Source of the DNA: Lapidilactobacillus wuchangensis
GTDB taxonomy: Bacteria > Bacillota > Bacilli > Lactobacillales > Lactobacillaceae
DNA length: 64,000 nt
NCBI RefSeq assembly: GCF_003946645.1
Contig: NZ_RHOU01000002.1
Location: 276,488 to 340,487, forward strand
Reading direction: 5' to 3'
Shown here one piece after another: positions 18,503 to 28,247 of this stretch. The notes under the pieces are model-generated. The model did no database searches. It worked only from the letters and a program-made list of their open reading frames with translations, and was not told where the DNA came from. The first letter of the stretch is position 1; each line of letters starts with the position of its first letter. Position numbers and translations under genes: made by a program.

Positions 18503-18532
18503 CCGCGAAGTTTCATTGACACACACCGCGGG
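18503..18532. promoter_or_regulatory. Candidate operator: inverted repeat around the rny -35
   Basis: CCCGCG and CGCGGG lie about 19 bases apart on both sides of the -35 TTGACA. Such placement would let a dimeric regulator block the promoter. No regulator is identified. Confidence 0.35.
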
Positions 18533-18544
18533 AAACGCTAGAAT
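18516..18544 (+). promoter_or_regulatory. rny promoter
   Basis: Perfect TTGACA (18516-18521), 17-base spacer, TAGAAT (18539-18544); transcript would start about 75 bases before the rny start. The rest of the 320-base gap after recA (18408-18500) shows nothing I can identify. Confidence 0.8.
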
Positions 18545-18628
18545 AAAAGACGTGTAATCAATCTAAAAAAATTTAACATCTTTGAAATTTACTAAATGTA
18601 TTTTTTTGATGATGCGGAGGTGGAAAGT

Positions 18629-20197
18629 ATGGTACCAAACTTACCAATGATCCTCGCAATCGCATTCATCATGTTAGGCCTTGGAGTTGTCGTCGGATAT
18701 TTTATTCGCAAAGGCACTTATGAAGAACAACTTGCTGAAGCAAAAGATACTGCTGAGGATATTATTGCAAGAGCCAAAAAAGAAGCAGCAACAGCTAAGA
18801 AAGAAGCTTTATTGGAAGCCCGTGATGAAAGTCATCGTTATCGTGGCGAAATTGAAGCAGAATTAAAAGAACGGCGTAATGAAGTGCAGCGTTCCGAGAA
18901 TCGCTTAGTTCAGCGTGAGGAAACTTTGGATCGTAAAGATACAGCTTTGGACAAAAAAGAAGCTAATCTGGAAGAACACGAAAACCGTTTGGCAGCTAAA
19001 CAGACTAATGTGGAGGCTCAACAAGCCAAAGCAGCGCAATTAGTTGACCAACAAGCAGCTGAATTAGAACGAGTTGCTGGTTTATCTAAAGAGGCCGCTC
19101 GTAAAGAAATTACGGACCAATTGAAAGACGACTTAACCCACGAACGTGCAGTGATGATCCGTGAAAGCGAGTCTGATGCTAAGCGTGAGGCCGATAAGAA
19201 GGCTAAGAATTTAGTTGTCGACGCCATTCAACGTAGTGCCGCTGACCTCGTAACAGAAAACACCGTTACAGTGGTTAACTTGCCTAACGATGAAATGAAG
19301 GGTCGAATTATTGGTCGTGAAGGTCGTAATATCCGGACTTTAGAGACTTTAACTGGTATTGATTTAATTATTGATGATACACCGGAAACAGTCGTTTTAA
19401 GTGGCTTTGATCCAATTCGGCGTGAGATTGCGCGAATTGCTTTGGAGAAACTGATTCAAGACGGGCGGATTCATCCAGCTCGCATTGAAGAGATGGTTGA
19501 AAAGGCTCGTAAGGAAATGGATGAACGCATTCGTGATCTTGGCGAACAAGCTATTTTTGAGTTGGGCTTGCATTCAATGCATCCTGATTTAATTAAGATT
19601 GTTGGTCGATTACATTTCCGGACAAGTTATGGTCAGAATGTTCTGAATCATTCGATTGAAGTAGCAAAATTAGCTGGCGTATTAGCTTCTGAACTTGATG
19701 AAGACGTGAATTTAGCGAAACGCGCAGGATTATTACACGATATAGGTAAAGCAATTGATCATGAAGTTGAAGGTTCCCATGTGGAAATTGGTGTTGAATT
19801 AACAACGAAGTATCATGAGTCACCAGTTGTGATTAACACGATTGCCTCACATCACGGCGATGTTGAGCCAACCTCACCAATTGCCGTGATTGTGGCTGCA
19901 GCTGATGCCATTTCAGCAGCTCGCCCTGGGGCACGTTCAGAATCATTAGAGAATTATATTCATCGGTTAGAGAAGTTGGAATCAATTACGGATGCTTTTG
20001 ATGGCGTTGATCATAGTTTTGCGATCCAAGCAGGTCGTGAAGTTAGAGTTATCGTTAAGCCAGCAGAAATTTCTGATGATCAAGCAGTTATTTTAGCTCG
20101 TAATATCAAAAACAAAATTGAAACTGAACTGGAGTATCCTGGACATATTAAAGTGACTGTTATCCGGGAAACACGAACGGTTGAATACGCAAAATAG
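18629..20197 (+). CDS. rny: Ribonuclease Y
   Basis: 522 residues from the ATG at 18629, eight bases after GGAGG; an upstream ATG at 18596 is less likely. A single N-terminal span (about 5-25, [20 protein letters not shown]) anchors it. A long charged coiled coil follows (about 30-200), then a KH RNA-binding domain ([19 protein letters not shown]) and an HD phosphohydrolase domain with [17 protein letters not shown]. It starts mRNA decay at the membrane. Length and order match the family (about 520 residues). It has its own strong promoter, and a terminator overlaps its stop codon. Confidence 0.97.
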   Translation: MVPNLPMILAIAFIMLGLGVVVGYFIRKGTYEEQLAEAKDTAEDIIARAKKEAATAKKEALLEARDESHRYRGEIEAELKERRNEVQRSENRLVQREETLDRKDTALDKKEANLEEHENRLAAKQTNVEAQQAKAAQLVDQQAAELERVAGLSKEAARKEITDQLKDDLTHERAVMIRESESDAKREADKKAKNLVVDAIQRSAADLVTENTVTVVNLPNDEMKGRIIGREGRNIRTLETLTGIDLIIDDTPETVVLSGFDPIRREIARIALEKLIQDGRIHPARIEEMVEKARKEMDERIRDLGEQAIFELGLHSMHPDLIKIVGRLHFRTSYGQNVLNHSIEVAKLAGVLASELDEDVNLAKRAGLLHDIGKAIDHEVEGSHVEIGVELTTKYHESPVVINTIASHHGDVEPTSPIAVIVAAADAISAARPGARSESLENYIHRLEKLESITDAFDGVDHSFAIQAGREVRVIVKPAEISDDQAVILARNIKNKIETELEYPGHIKVTVIRETRTVEYAK

Positions 20198-20217
20198 CCG
20201 CTACACGGCTATTTTTG
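20191..20217 (+). terminator. Intrinsic terminator overlapping the rny stop codon
   Basis: AAAATAGCCG and CGGCTATTTT form a 10-base-pair stem with a 5-base loop. The left arm includes the rny stop codon TAG. Confidence 0.85.
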
Positions 20218-20265
20218 TTATACATAGTCTTAATAAAAAACATTTGTCCGCAATTAGGCGGTAAA

Positions 20266-21399
20266 ATGACAGTTTTGACTGAGAAAGCGAGTTTATTTAT
20301 GTTTAGCATTATTGTCAAATTGTTCTTAACGATGATTATCGCCGCATTAATTACCCCATTTGTTCGAAAGCTAGCCTTCGTTTTAGGCGCTGTTGATAAT
20401 CCTAATGCGCGGCGTGTTAATAAGAAACCGATGCCGACAATGGGTGGTTTAGCAATTTTTATTGCTTTTAATTTCTCAGTCTTTATTTTATTGCGAAATC
20501 AGTTTCCCAGTCATGAACTTTTTGGGATCACTTTAGGCGAATGTATCATTATTCTAACTGGGATGATCGATGACATTCGTGAGTTATCACCAAAAATGAA
20601 AATGCTCGGCATTATTATTGCCGGCTTGGTGATTTATTTCTTAGCCGGAATTCGTATGAATATTGTTTCAATTCCCGGGTTAGGCACGTTCCAACTTGGT
20701 TGGTTAAGCTTGCCGATTACCCTTTTCTGGATTATGGCGATTACCAACGCAGTTAACTTAATTGATGGTCTTGATGGGTTAGCTACCGGGGTTTCGATTA
20801 TCGCACTGTTCACGATGGGCGTGATGGCCTACTTCTTCTTGGCAGTCGCCAATACTTATGTCGCAATTTTAATTTTTACCTTAGTGGCGGCGTTGATCGG
20901 TTTCTTGCCACATAATTTCCATCCCGCTAAAATATTCCTTGGCGATACAGGGGCATTGTTTATTGGCTTTATGATTTCGGTATTATCACTTAAAGGTTTA
21001 AAAAATGTGACCTTTATTTCATTGATCATTCCCGTTATCATTCTGGGTGTGCCGATTACCGATACTGTTTATGCAATGTTACGGCGAATTTTAAACAAGC
21101 GGCCAATATCTGAAGCTGATAAACATCATTTGCATCATCGCTTGATGCAGTTAGGCTTGTCGCATCGCCAAACTGTGCTAGTGATTTATGGCTTGGCTTT
21201 GATCTTCGCGTTTATTGCCTTAATCTATCCATTATCCACTTTAATTGGCGGCATTCTACTAACTGTTGGTGTTTTGTTCGGCTTAGAATTGTTTGTCGAG
21301 TCAATCGGCCTAGTTGGCGAGGACCGTCAGCCATTATTACATTTGATTCAACGAATTGTGCATAAGATGGAGCGCCATCCAGGCGACCATGAAGAATAA
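20266..21399 (+). CDS. tagO: Undecaprenyl-phosphate GlcNAc-1-phosphate transferase (TagO/WecA family)
   Basis: 377 residues from ATG 20266, with GGCGG four bases upstream; ATG 20299 is an alternative, since the first membrane span begins there. It is a polytopic transferase that puts GlcNAc-1-phosphate on undecaprenyl phosphate and so starts wall teichoic acid or polysaccharide synthesis. Motifs: KKPMPTMGG, GMIDDIREL (metal-binding DD), NAVNLIDGLDGLATG, FLGDTGALFIGF and the HHLHHRLMQLGLSHRQ loop. It stands alone between terminators. TagO and WecA types cannot be separated by sequence here. Confidence 0.93.
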   Translation: MTVLTEKASLFMFSIIVKLFLTMIIAALITPFVRKLAFVLGAVDNPNARRVNKKPMPTMGGLAIFIAFNFSVFILLRNQFPSHELFGITLGECIIILTGMIDDIRELSPKMKMLGIIIAGLVIYFLAGIRMNIVSIPGLGTFQLGWLSLPITLFWIMAITNAVNLIDGLDGLATGVSIIALFTMGVMAYFFLAVANTYVAILIFTLVAALIGFLPHNFHPAKIFLGDTGALFIGFMISVLSLKGLKNVTFISLIIPVIILGVPITDTVYAMLRRILNKRPISEADKHHLHHRLMQLGLSHRQTVLVIYGLALIFAFIALIYPLSTLIGGILLTVGVLFGLELFVESIGLVGEDRQPLLHLIQRIVHKMERHPGDHEE

Positions 21400-21421
21400 T
21401 TTTGTTCATTGAGCAATTTAA

Positions 21422-21468
21422 AAGAGTTAGTCAGTCGTTAATTGACGACGATGACTAGCTCTTTTTTT
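21422..21468 (+). terminator. Intrinsic terminator after the tagO-like gene
   Basis: AGAGTTAGTCA pairs with TGACTAGCTCT (one G-T pair) and GTCGT pairs with ACGAC inside; seven T follow. Confidence 0.9.
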
Positions 21469-21498
21469 AATAAAATTCATCATTGAGGTGGCAATTAC

Positions 21499-21990
21499 AT
21501 GTCAAAATTGATTTTAATCCGTGGCAATTCTGCTAGTGGCAAAACAACGCTGGCCAATCAATTACAAGAACATTTTGGCACGGCACAATGTCTGTTATTA
21601 CATCAAGATGTCCTTCGCCGTGAATTACTCCATGCAAATGATCATGTGGGTTCACCGGCGATTGAGTTAATTGCTGATTTGTTGGCATTTGGTGCTCGTC
21701 ACTATCCAATCGTTATTTTAGAGGGTATTTTACGTCGTGATGTTTATGGCGCCATGTTGACTCAAGCCAGTCAATATTTTGATGCAACGAGTTTGACTTA
21801 TTATTTGGACATTCCGTTTGAACTAACTTGGCAACGTAATTTGTTGAAAACAAGCCCTTTTACTATGGACCAGTTAAAATCGTGGTGGTTGCTAAATGAC
21901 CAATTAACCGAGAATGATCGTCTTTTGACGGCATTAACCACGGCTAATAATCTAACAACGATTTTAAGTGATTGGCAACAAAATAATTAA
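21499..21990 (+). CDS. P-loop kinase of the zeta-toxin/AAA_33-like type, unknown substrate
   Basis: 163 residues. The N-terminus has a Walker A motif GNSASGKT (9-16) in SKLILIRGNSASGKTTLAN. It is followed by LHQDVLRRELL and VILEGILRRDVYG, a layout seen in small phosphotransferases that act on nucleosides, sugars or antibiotics. The C-terminal region includes LDIPFELTWQRN and a lid-like segment with KSWWLLND. I cannot name the substrate. No antitoxin gene is adjacent, so a toxin role is unlikely. It is a lone gene after a terminator, with GAGGTGG before the ATG. Confidence 0.75.
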   Translation: MSKLILIRGNSASGKTTLANQLQEHFGTAQCLLLHQDVLRRELLHANDHVGSPAIELIADLLAFGARHYPIVILEGILRRDVYGAMLTQASQYFDATSLTYYLDIPFELTWQRNLLKTSPFTMDQLKSWWLLNDQLTENDRLLTALTTANNLTTILSDWQQNN

Positions 21991-22078
21991 AAATGACGTT
22001 TTCAATAATACGTGCAAAGATCTAGCACATTGAATCAGTTTTGCGAGGATTGTTGCTCAAAATTGAAAAAGTAAGCCA

Positions 22079-22717
22079 CTAATCAGTTAGCGGTACTTCA
22101 TGGAATGCTTGCCCAATTTCTTTAATTTGGACCCGGCCACTAAGGAGGTTTTTGAGATTGGCTAATTGTTCCGTAGCTGTGTCCGAATCTAACCAAATAC
22201 TAATGGTGATTTGCACGGCGTATTCTGGCTGCTCACTGCTGATCTTTTGTGCCTGCAAATAATGAGTTAAGATGTCAAATTGATCATAGTCAATAATGAG
22301 TTGGTAATTAACTTGGGGAATAGCGACGACTCGACCAGCCGCATTGACAGCCGCCGTGGTCGCTTGTCCGTAAGCCCTAATCAAACCACCAGCACCTAAC
22401 TTGATGCCGCCAAAATAACGGGTCACAATACACAGCACGTTGCTCAGATTTTCTTGCTGCAGAACGTTTAGAATTGGTGCGCCCGCTGTACCTGAAGGCT
22501 CACCATCGTCGCTACTACGCTGAGTTTCATTGTGCAAACCAAGTTGATAAGCAAAGCAATTATGGTTGGCCTTGTGATTGGCCTGGCGGGTCGCTGCTAA
22601 GAAGTTCTGAACTTCTTCTTCTGTGGTTACCCGAAAAATCTGGCCAATGAATTGGGATTTTTTAATGATTAACTCGGCTTGATTATTAGTGGCAATTGTT
22701 CGATAACTTTCGATGAT
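22079..22717 (-). CDS. yigZ: YigZ family protein (IMPACT/UPF0029), apparent ATC start
   Basis: 212 residues if translation begins at ATC 22717-22715, full length for the family. The first codons read IIESYRTIATNNQAELIIKK, then SQFIGQIFRV, matching the usual N-terminus. An in-frame TGA directly precedes the first ATC, and no ATG, GTG or TTG occurs in frame until residue 61 (LHNETQRSSDDGEPSGTAG), which would remove the conserved N-terminal third. AAGGA lies exactly seven bases before the ATC. Conserved motifs include SDDGEPSGTAGAPIL and RYFGGIKLGAGGLIRAYG. The function of the family is uncertain (ribosome or translation-linked). Neighbour comFA is divergent. Confidence 0.85.
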   Translation of the reverse strand: MIESYRTIATNNQAELIIKKSQFIGQIFRVTTEEEVQNFLAATRQANHKANHNCFAYQLGLHNETQRSSDDGEPSGTAGAPILNVLQQENLSNVLCIVTRYFGGIKLGAGGLIRAYGQATTAAVNAAGRVVAIPQVNYQLIIDYDQFDILTHYLQAQKISSEQPEYAVQITISIWLDSDTATEQLANLKNLLSGRVQIKEIGQAFHEVPLTD

Positions 22718-22768
22718 TCACACGTCCTTTGCGTATTTAATAATAACTGACCATTGAAGGATAAGGCG

Positions 22769-24145
22769 GTGGTGACAATTTTACCCACGATAGCGCAATG
22801 TCAAGATTGGTGGCAACTATTATTGGGTCGGCAATTATTGCAGCAAGAGTTGCCAGAAGATTTACAAGAATTTCTTCAAGAACCAACTTGGCACAGCTGG
22901 TGGCCAGAATTAGTAGTGACCAACGGTATTGAACAAAATAATTCGGGTGAATGGTTTTGTCAGCGATGTTTGATGCCGGTTGCGCCTAGTCAGCAGTTGG
23001 CGACCGGTGCATTATACTGTACTGCTTGTTTGGCTTTAGGTCGTGTCAGCCAGCATGATCAATTAGTTAGCTTGCCAGTTGATCAAGCAATGGCCAGTGC
23101 GAATCCACTAACTTGGTCCGGTAAATTAACAGCGCAACAAGCGCAAGTCGCTAATGCCATTTTAACACAGTACTGCGATAACACTGTTTCAGCTCAGTTG
23201 CTGTGGGCCGTAACCGGTGCTGGTAAAACCGAAATGATTTTTCCGATTATTGCCGCTGCCTTGCAAGGTGGTCAGCGTGTTGGTTTGGCAGCACCGCGGT
23301 TAGATGTTTGTAATGAATTATATCCGCGTTTGCAACAGGCCTTTGGCAAAACAAGTTTGATTTTATTACATGGGCAGCAACATCAGCCATACTATCAAGC
23401 CCAATTAGTTGTTGCCACTACGCATCAATTGATTCGATTTAAGCAGGCGTTTGATTTGTTAATTATTGATGAGGTCGATTCATTTCCTTTTGCTGGCAAT
23501 CCAATGCTGGCAAATGCGGTGAATAAAGCGCTGAAGGTTGGTGGTCGGCGCCTTTATTTAAGCGCCACACCGCCAGCAAGCTTGCAACGTCAAAGTCAAC
23601 AGGGAAAGTTGCCGTTGCATTATTTGCCACGTCGTTTTCATGGCCGTAATTTGCCAGTACCGCAGATTTTGATTACCGCCAGTTTTAAGAAAAAGGGTTT
23701 TTCAAATCGAGTCCAGCAATTATTCCGATATTTGTTAGCTGAGAAGCGGCGTTGGTTAGTTTTTGTGCCCCAAGCAGCGCAATTACCGCGTTATCAAAGT
23801 GCCTGGCAGTTAGCTTTTCCTCAAATAGCTGTGGCGACAGTTCATGCTAAAGATCCTCAACGATTGGCCAAAGTTGCGGCTTTTCGTGCCAATCATGGTA
23901 CGGTGTTATTTACGACGACGATTCTGGAACGTGGGGTTACTTTTAACAATATTGATGTGGTCATTCTCACGGCGGACCATCAGCAATTTACTGCTAGTAA
24001 TCTGGTACAAATTGCTGGCCGAGCCGATCGGGCAAGTGGTGGCCCAATCGGACAAGTTTATTTTTGCTGCAATTTTTATACGCGGGCGATTCAACAAGCT
24101 TGTCAGCAAATCAAACATTTAAATCATGTGTCCGGTGGCTTATGA
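22769..24145 (+). CDS. comFA: Late competence DEAD-box-like ATPase ComFA
   Basis: 458 residues from the GTG at 22769 (AAGGA seven bases upstream). An N-terminal zinc ribbon is visible as CQRC and CTAC pairs. The helicase core has Walker A TGAGKTEM, Walker B DEVD, LSATPP (motif III) and the C-terminal QIAGRADR (motif VI). ComFA helps pull single-stranded DNA through the ComEC channel in natural transformation. Its start lies 52 bases from divergent yigZ; comFC overlaps its end. The gene looks intact. Confidence 0.93.
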   Translation: MVTILPTIAQCQDWWQLLLGRQLLQQELPEDLQEFLQEPTWHSWWPELVVTNGIEQNNSGEWFCQRCLMPVAPSQQLATGALYCTACLALGRVSQHDQLVSLPVDQAMASANPLTWSGKLTAQQAQVANAILTQYCDNTVSAQLLWAVTGAGKTEMIFPIIAAALQGGQRVGLAAPRLDVCNELYPRLQQAFGKTSLILLHGQQHQPYYQAQLVVATTHQLIRFKQAFDLLIIDEVDSFPFAGNPMLANAVNKALKVGGRRLYLSATPPASLQRQSQQGKLPLHYLPRRFHGRNLPVPQILITASFKKKGFSNRVQQLFRYLLAEKRRWLVFVPQAAQLPRYQSAWQLAFPQIAVATVHAKDPQRLAKVAAFRANHGTVLFTTTILERGVTFNNIDVVILTADHQQFTASNLVQIAGRADRASGGPIGQVYFCCNFYTRAIQQACQQIKHLNHVSGGL

Positions 24146-24837
24146 TGACAATTTGTTTATTATGTCAACAGCCAATTGTGGCGCAATATTCGTTATGTGC
24201 CTTATTTTTTAAACGTCAATTTTATCAAGATCGATTATGTTCTAGTTGTCAAAAAAACTTTCAGACCATTGACCAATTAAGCTGTTGTTCGATCTGTGGC
24301 CGGTCCTTGAAACAAAGTGAAGTTTGTCGTGACTGTATCCGCCGGCAGCAACAATCGGGAGAACTGCTTAGAAATCAAGCCTTATTTCGTTACAATGTCG
24401 GGATGCACGACTACTTTCAGCAGTATAAAGGCCGCGGTGATTATCAATTGCGACAGGTCTTCGCTGGTAGTTTGCGTCAAGCCACGCAACCAGTTAAGCA
24501 GTCGGTTTTATTTGTGCCGATTCCAACTAGTTCGAGCCATTTTGCCCAGCGCCAATTTGATCCGGTATTAGGGTTGTATGGTGAGGTGCTGCCAATAACA
24601 CCCTTATTGGCGTGTCATGATCATGACACGCATCAAGCCCAGTTAACACGCCAACAGCGGTTGCGGACGCCGCAATATTTTTACTGTCAGCAGGCGGCGA
24701 CCGAAAAAAATGAACTTAAACAAATCTTATTACTTGATGATATTTATACGACGGGAACCACGTTATATCACGGCTTATCAGCACTTCGCCAAGCTGGCTA
24801 TCGTGGCAAAATCACCAGTTTGACCTTAGCTCGTTAA
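24142..24837 (+). CDS. comFC: ComFC family phosphoribosyltransferase-like protein
   Basis: 231 residues from ATG 24142, which overlaps the comFA stop codon (ATGA); an upstream extension is out of keeping with the family. The N-terminus carries paired cysteines (CLLC, CSSC, CSIC, CRDC) as a zinc-binding region. The C-terminus carries the PRTase signature ILLLDDIYTTGTT, preceded by VPIPTSSSHFAQRQFD. ComFC works with ComFA in transformation; its exact chemistry is unknown. The gene is intact. Confidence 0.92.
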   Translation: MMTICLLCQQPIVAQYSLCALFFKRQFYQDRLCSSCQKNFQTIDQLSCCSICGRSLKQSEVCRDCIRRQQQSGELLRNQALFRYNVGMHDYFQQYKGRGDYQLRQVFAGSLRQATQPVKQSVLFVPIPTSSSHFAQRQFDPVLGLYGEVLPITPLLACHDHDTHQAQLTRQQRLRTPQYFYCQQAATEKNELKQILLLDDIYTTGTTLYHGLSALRQAGYRGKITSLTLAR

Positions 24838-24856
24838 ATTTTTCGTGGGTTTATAT

Positions 24857-24885
24857 TTGTTAATTAGTAAGCGCTTAGATATAAT
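24857..24885 (+). promoter_or_regulatory. hpf promoter with a palindrome in the spacer
   Basis: TTGTTA (24857-24862), 17-base spacer, perfect TATAAT (24880-24885). Within the spacer, TAAGCGCTTA (24868-24877) is a perfect 10-base palindrome. It resembles the centre of a CcpA cre site and may be an operator. Confidence 0.7.
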
Positions 24886-24942
24886 GAAGGTGAGCCATAA
24901 GTAAATTGGCTACTGATAGCAACTTGAAAGGAGCGAACGACT

Positions 24943-25509
24943 ATGTTATCGTTCAATGTTCGTGGAGAAAATATCGAAGTTACCGAGGCAATCCGCAGTT
25001 ATGTCGAAAAGCGGTTGAGTAAACTTGATAAGTATTTTGAAGAGACTTCAAACTCAATTGCCCATGTTAACTTGAAAGTTTATTCCGACAAGAGTGCTAA
25101 AGTTGAAGTAACGATTCCTTTACCTTACTTAGTTTTACGTGCCGAAGAGACTTCACCTGACATGTATGCCAGTGTTGACTTAGTAACTGATAAGCTTGAG
25201 CGTCAGATTCGTAAATATAAGACTAAGATCAATCGTAAGAGTCGTGAGAAGGGCATTAAAGACTTCGAATTGACTGGACCTGCTAATGGTGCCATTGATG
25301 CACCTGAAAAGGCACCTAAGAAAGACGAAATGAAAGTTGTTCGGACAAAACGTTTGGCTTTGAAGCCAATGGATTCTGAAGAAGCTGTCTTACAAATGGA
25401 TATGCTGGGCCATAACTTCTTTATTTTCGAAGATGCTGAGACCAATGGCACAAGTATTGTTTATCGCCGTCGCGATGGCCGTTATGGCTTAATTGAAACT
25501 GACGAATAA
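24943..25509 (+). CDS. hpf: Ribosome hibernation promoting factor, long form (HPF)
   Basis: 188 residues. The N-terminal domain (1-100, MLSFNVRGENIEVTEAIRSY, KRLSKLDKYF) binds the 30S A/P site. A linker (about 105-130) leads to the C-terminal dimerisation domain (about 130-185: KPMDSEEAVLQMDMLGHNFF, VYRRRDGRYGLIE). The long form makes 100S ribosome dimers alone. GAAAGGAG precedes the ATG. Position just before secA is common in lactobacilli. The promoter spacer holds a palindrome that could tie expression to growth state. Confidence 0.96.
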   Translation: MLSFNVRGENIEVTEAIRSYVEKRLSKLDKYFEETSNSIAHVNLKVYSDKSAKVEVTIPLPYLVLRAEETSPDMYASVDLVTDKLERQIRKYKTKINRKSREKGIKDFELTGPANGAIDAPEKAPKKDEMKVVRTKRLALKPMDSEEAVLQMDMLGHNFFIFEDAETNGTSIVYRRRDGRYGLIETDE

Positions 25510-25526
25510 TTTAATTATTTCCGTAC

Positions 25527-25573
25527 AACGTCACCTCGGTGCAGAGCGCACTCGTAATTGGTGACGTTTTTTT
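25527..25573 (+). terminator. Intrinsic terminator after hpf
   Basis: AACGTCACC pairs with GGTGACGTT, and eight T follow in total. Confidence 0.88.
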
Positions 25574-25689
25574 TATGGGAATTTGGTATAATAGGAACAA
25601 GTGCTAATTGCAGTTCAGTGCTTCGTGAAACTAATAAATAAGCTTTTTGTTTATTTGCTGACAAATTAGGCTTAATTTTAAGCTATCCA

Positions 25690-25718
25690 TTCACAGTCTG
25701 TATATTTAATGATAAAAT
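25690..25718 (+). promoter_or_regulatory. secA promoter
   Basis: TTCACA (25690-25695), 17-base spacer, TAAAAT (25713-25718). Downstream, CTGTCAA and TTGACAG form an inverted repeat directly before the GGAGAGG ribosome binding site and might affect its access. Confidence 0.65.
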
Positions 25719-25777
25719 AGATTGAATACTGTCAAATGACAAATTGAATTTAATTGACAGGAGAGGAATTTTGATTT

Positions 25778-28141
25778 ATGGCAAACATTTTAAAAACCTG
25801 GATTGAAAGCGACAAACGCGAAGTTAACCGGATGGGTAAAATCGCCGATCAAGTTGAAAGCTATGCTGACAAATTCGCTGAACTTTCAGACGAGGAATTA
25901 CAAGCTAAAACAGCAAAATTTAAAGATGAATTGGCTAATGGCAAAACATTAGACCAAATCTTACCAGAAGCTTTTGCCACCGTGCGTGAAGGCGCACGTC
26001 GGGTATTAGGCCTCTATCCTTTTAGAGTGCAAATCATTGGGGCCATTACCTTGCATGAGGGTAACATTGCCGAAATGAAAACTGGTGAAGGTAAAACTTT
26101 AACAGCAACTATGCCAGTGTATTTGAATGCTTTAACTGGCGAAGGTGTTCACGTGGTCACGGTCAACGAATATTTATCTGGTCGTGACGCCGAAGAAATG
26201 GGCGAACTATACAAGTGGCTTGGCTTAACTGTCGGCTTGAACTTGAACAGTATGGATACTGACCAAAAACGGGCAGCTTATAATTGCGACATTACTTATT
26301 CAACTAATAGTGAATTAGGTTTCGACTATTTGCGGGATAACATGGTTGTTTATAAGGAACAGATGGTCCAACGGCCATTGAACTACGCTATCGTCGATGA
26401 AGTTGACTCAATTTTAATTGATGAGGCCCGGACACCATTAATTATTTCTGGACAAGCTAAGCGTTCAACAGCAATGTATGTGCGGACTGATCGCTTTGCG
26501 AAGACTTTAAAAGAAGACGAAGATTACAAGATTGATTGGCAGACAAAATCAATTTCATTAACAGAACAAGGTATCAAAAAAGGCGAAGCTTATTTTGGTA
26601 CGAAGAACTTGTACGATATTGATAATACTGTTTTAAATCACCATTTGGATCAAGCTTTACGGGCGAACTTTGTGATGCTGCGTGATGTTGATTACGTGGT
26701 TCAAGACAGCAAAGTCATGATCGTTGACCAATTTACTGGTCGGGTAATGGATGGTCGTCGTTATTCTGACGGTTTACACCAAGCAATTGAAGCTAAGGAA
26801 AACGTCAAAATCGAAGACGAGTCACAAACCATGGCGAACATTACTTACCAGAACTACTTCCGGATGTATAACAAATTGGCCGGGATGACTGGTACTGCTA
26901 AGACCGAAGAGGAAGAATTCCGCGAAATCTACAACATGGATGTTATTGCAATTCCAACCAACCGGCCAGTAATTCGGGTAGATCATGCCGATTTACTCTA
27001 CCCAAGTTTGGATAGTAAATTCCGGGCGGTTGTGGCCGATATTAAGGAACGTCACGCCAAGGGTCAACCAATGTTAATTGGGACCGTTGCCGTTGAGTCT
27101 TCTGAATTATTGTCACATTTACTTGATCAAGAAGGTATTGCTCATGCCGTCTTGAATGCCAAGAATCACCAAAAAGAAGCTGAAATCATTATGAATGCCG
27201 GCCAACGTGGCGCCGTTACCATTGCGACTAACATGGCCGGTCGTGGGACTGATATTAAATTAGGACCTGGCGTGGTTGAAGTTGGTGGTCTCTGTGTGAT
27301 TGGGACTGAACGTCATGAGTCACGACGGATCGATAATCAGTTACGGGGCCGTTCTGGTCGTCAAGGTGATCCTGGTGAAACTCAATTCTACCTGTCATTG
27401 CAAGATGATTTGATGAAGCGGTTTGGTTCCGAACGAATCAAGGCGTTCTTGGATCGCTTAAATGTCGCTGAGGATGATCAAGTGATTCAATCACGGATGA
27501 TCACTCGTCAAGTTGAATCAGCTCAAAAACGGGTTGAAGGTAATAACTACGATACGCGTAAGAATACGTTGCAATATGATGATGTTATGCGTCAACAACG
27601 TGAAGTAATCTATGCCCAACGTATGGAAGTTATCTCAGCAACTGATAGCTTAGAATATGTACTCATGCCAATGATGAAGCGGACTGTTGCTCATCAAGTT
27701 GACGTGCATACTCAGGGTGCGCAAAGCGAATGGAATTTACAAGCTTTGTATGATTATGCGATTGCTTCATTGATCAGCGAAGATAAGTTAAAACTTGAGG
27801 ATTTGCAGAATAAGACTGCCGATGAATTGAAAGCTTACTTTGATGATTTGATTGAAAAGAATTATCAAGATAAGAAGACTAAATTGGTTGATCCAAGTCA
27901 AATGCTTGAATTCGAAAAAGTTGTTATTTTACGGGTTGTTGATGATCATTGGACTCAACAAATCGATGAAATGGATCAGTTACGGCAGTCAATTGGCTTA
28001 CGTGGCTATGGTCAAATGAATCCATTGGTTGAATATCAAGAAGAAGGTTATCGGATGTTTGAAGAAATGATTTCCGATATTGATTACGATGCCACCCGGC
28101 TCTTCATGAAGGCTGAGATTCGTCAAAATATCCGTCGTTAA
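25778..28141 (+). CDS. secA: Preprotein translocase ATPase SecA
   Basis: 787 residues. It drives Sec-dependent export at the membrane. Seen: the NBD1 Walker A TGEGKT in [20 protein letters not shown], Walker [16 protein letters not shown], the crosslinking domain, and NBD2 with [13 protein letters not shown] and [18 protein letters not shown]. The protein ends AEIRQNIRR without the Cys-rich zinc-binding tail found in many SecA proteins, which is usual in lactobacilli. The leader has its own promoter; a terminator follows. Confidence 0.98.
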   Translation: MANILKTWIESDKREVNRMGKIADQVESYADKFAELSDEELQAKTAKFKDELANGKTLDQILPEAFATVREGARRVLGLYPFRVQIIGAITLHEGNIAEMKTGEGKTLTATMPVYLNALTGEGVHVVTVNEYLSGRDAEEMGELYKWLGLTVGLNLNSMDTDQKRAAYNCDITYSTNSELGFDYLRDNMVVYKEQMVQRPLNYAIVDEVDSILIDEARTPLIISGQAKRSTAMYVRTDRFAKTLKEDEDYKIDWQTKSISLTEQGIKKGEAYFGTKNLYDIDNTVLNHHLDQALRANFVMLRDVDYVVQDSKVMIVDQFTGRVMDGRRYSDGLHQAIEAKENVKIEDESQTMANITYQNYFRMYNKLAGMTGTAKTEEEEFREIYNMDVIAIPTNRPVIRVDHADLLYPSLDSKFRAVVADIKERHAKGQPMLIGTVAVESSELLSHLLDQEGIAHAVLNAKNHQKEAEIIMNAGQRGAVTIATNMAGRGTDIKLGPGVVEVGGLCVIGTERHESRRIDNQLRGRSGRQGDPGETQFYLSLQDDLMKRFGSERIKAFLDRLNVAEDDQVIQSRMITRQVESAQKRVEGNNYDTRKNTLQYDDVMRQQREVIYAQRMEVISATDSLEYVLMPMMKRTVAHQVDVHTQGAQSEWNLQALYDYAIASLISEDKLKLEDLQNKTADELKAYFDDLIEKNYQDKKTKLVDPSQMLEFEKVVILRVVDDHWTQQIDEMDQLRQSIGLRGYGQMNPLVEYQEEGYRMFEEMISDIDYDATRLFMKAEIRQNIRR

Positions 28142-28163
28142 AATTTGGATAGGTAATATTAGG

Positions 28164-28205
28164 GGGTGCTCAACCAAATGAATTCGTTTGGCAGCACCTT
28201 TTTTA
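28164..28205 (+). terminator. Intrinsic terminator after secA
   Basis: GGTGCT pairs with AGCACC, CCAAA with TTTGG inside, followed by six T. Confidence 0.85.
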
Positions 28206-28247
28206 CCGAATTGATTAGTGCACAAGTTAATTGAAAGGATGATTTAC

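Noticed and set aside
21499-21990. Zeta toxin of a toxin-antitoxin pair
   Set aside because: Only the P-loop kinase fold fits; no small antitoxin gene lies next to it.
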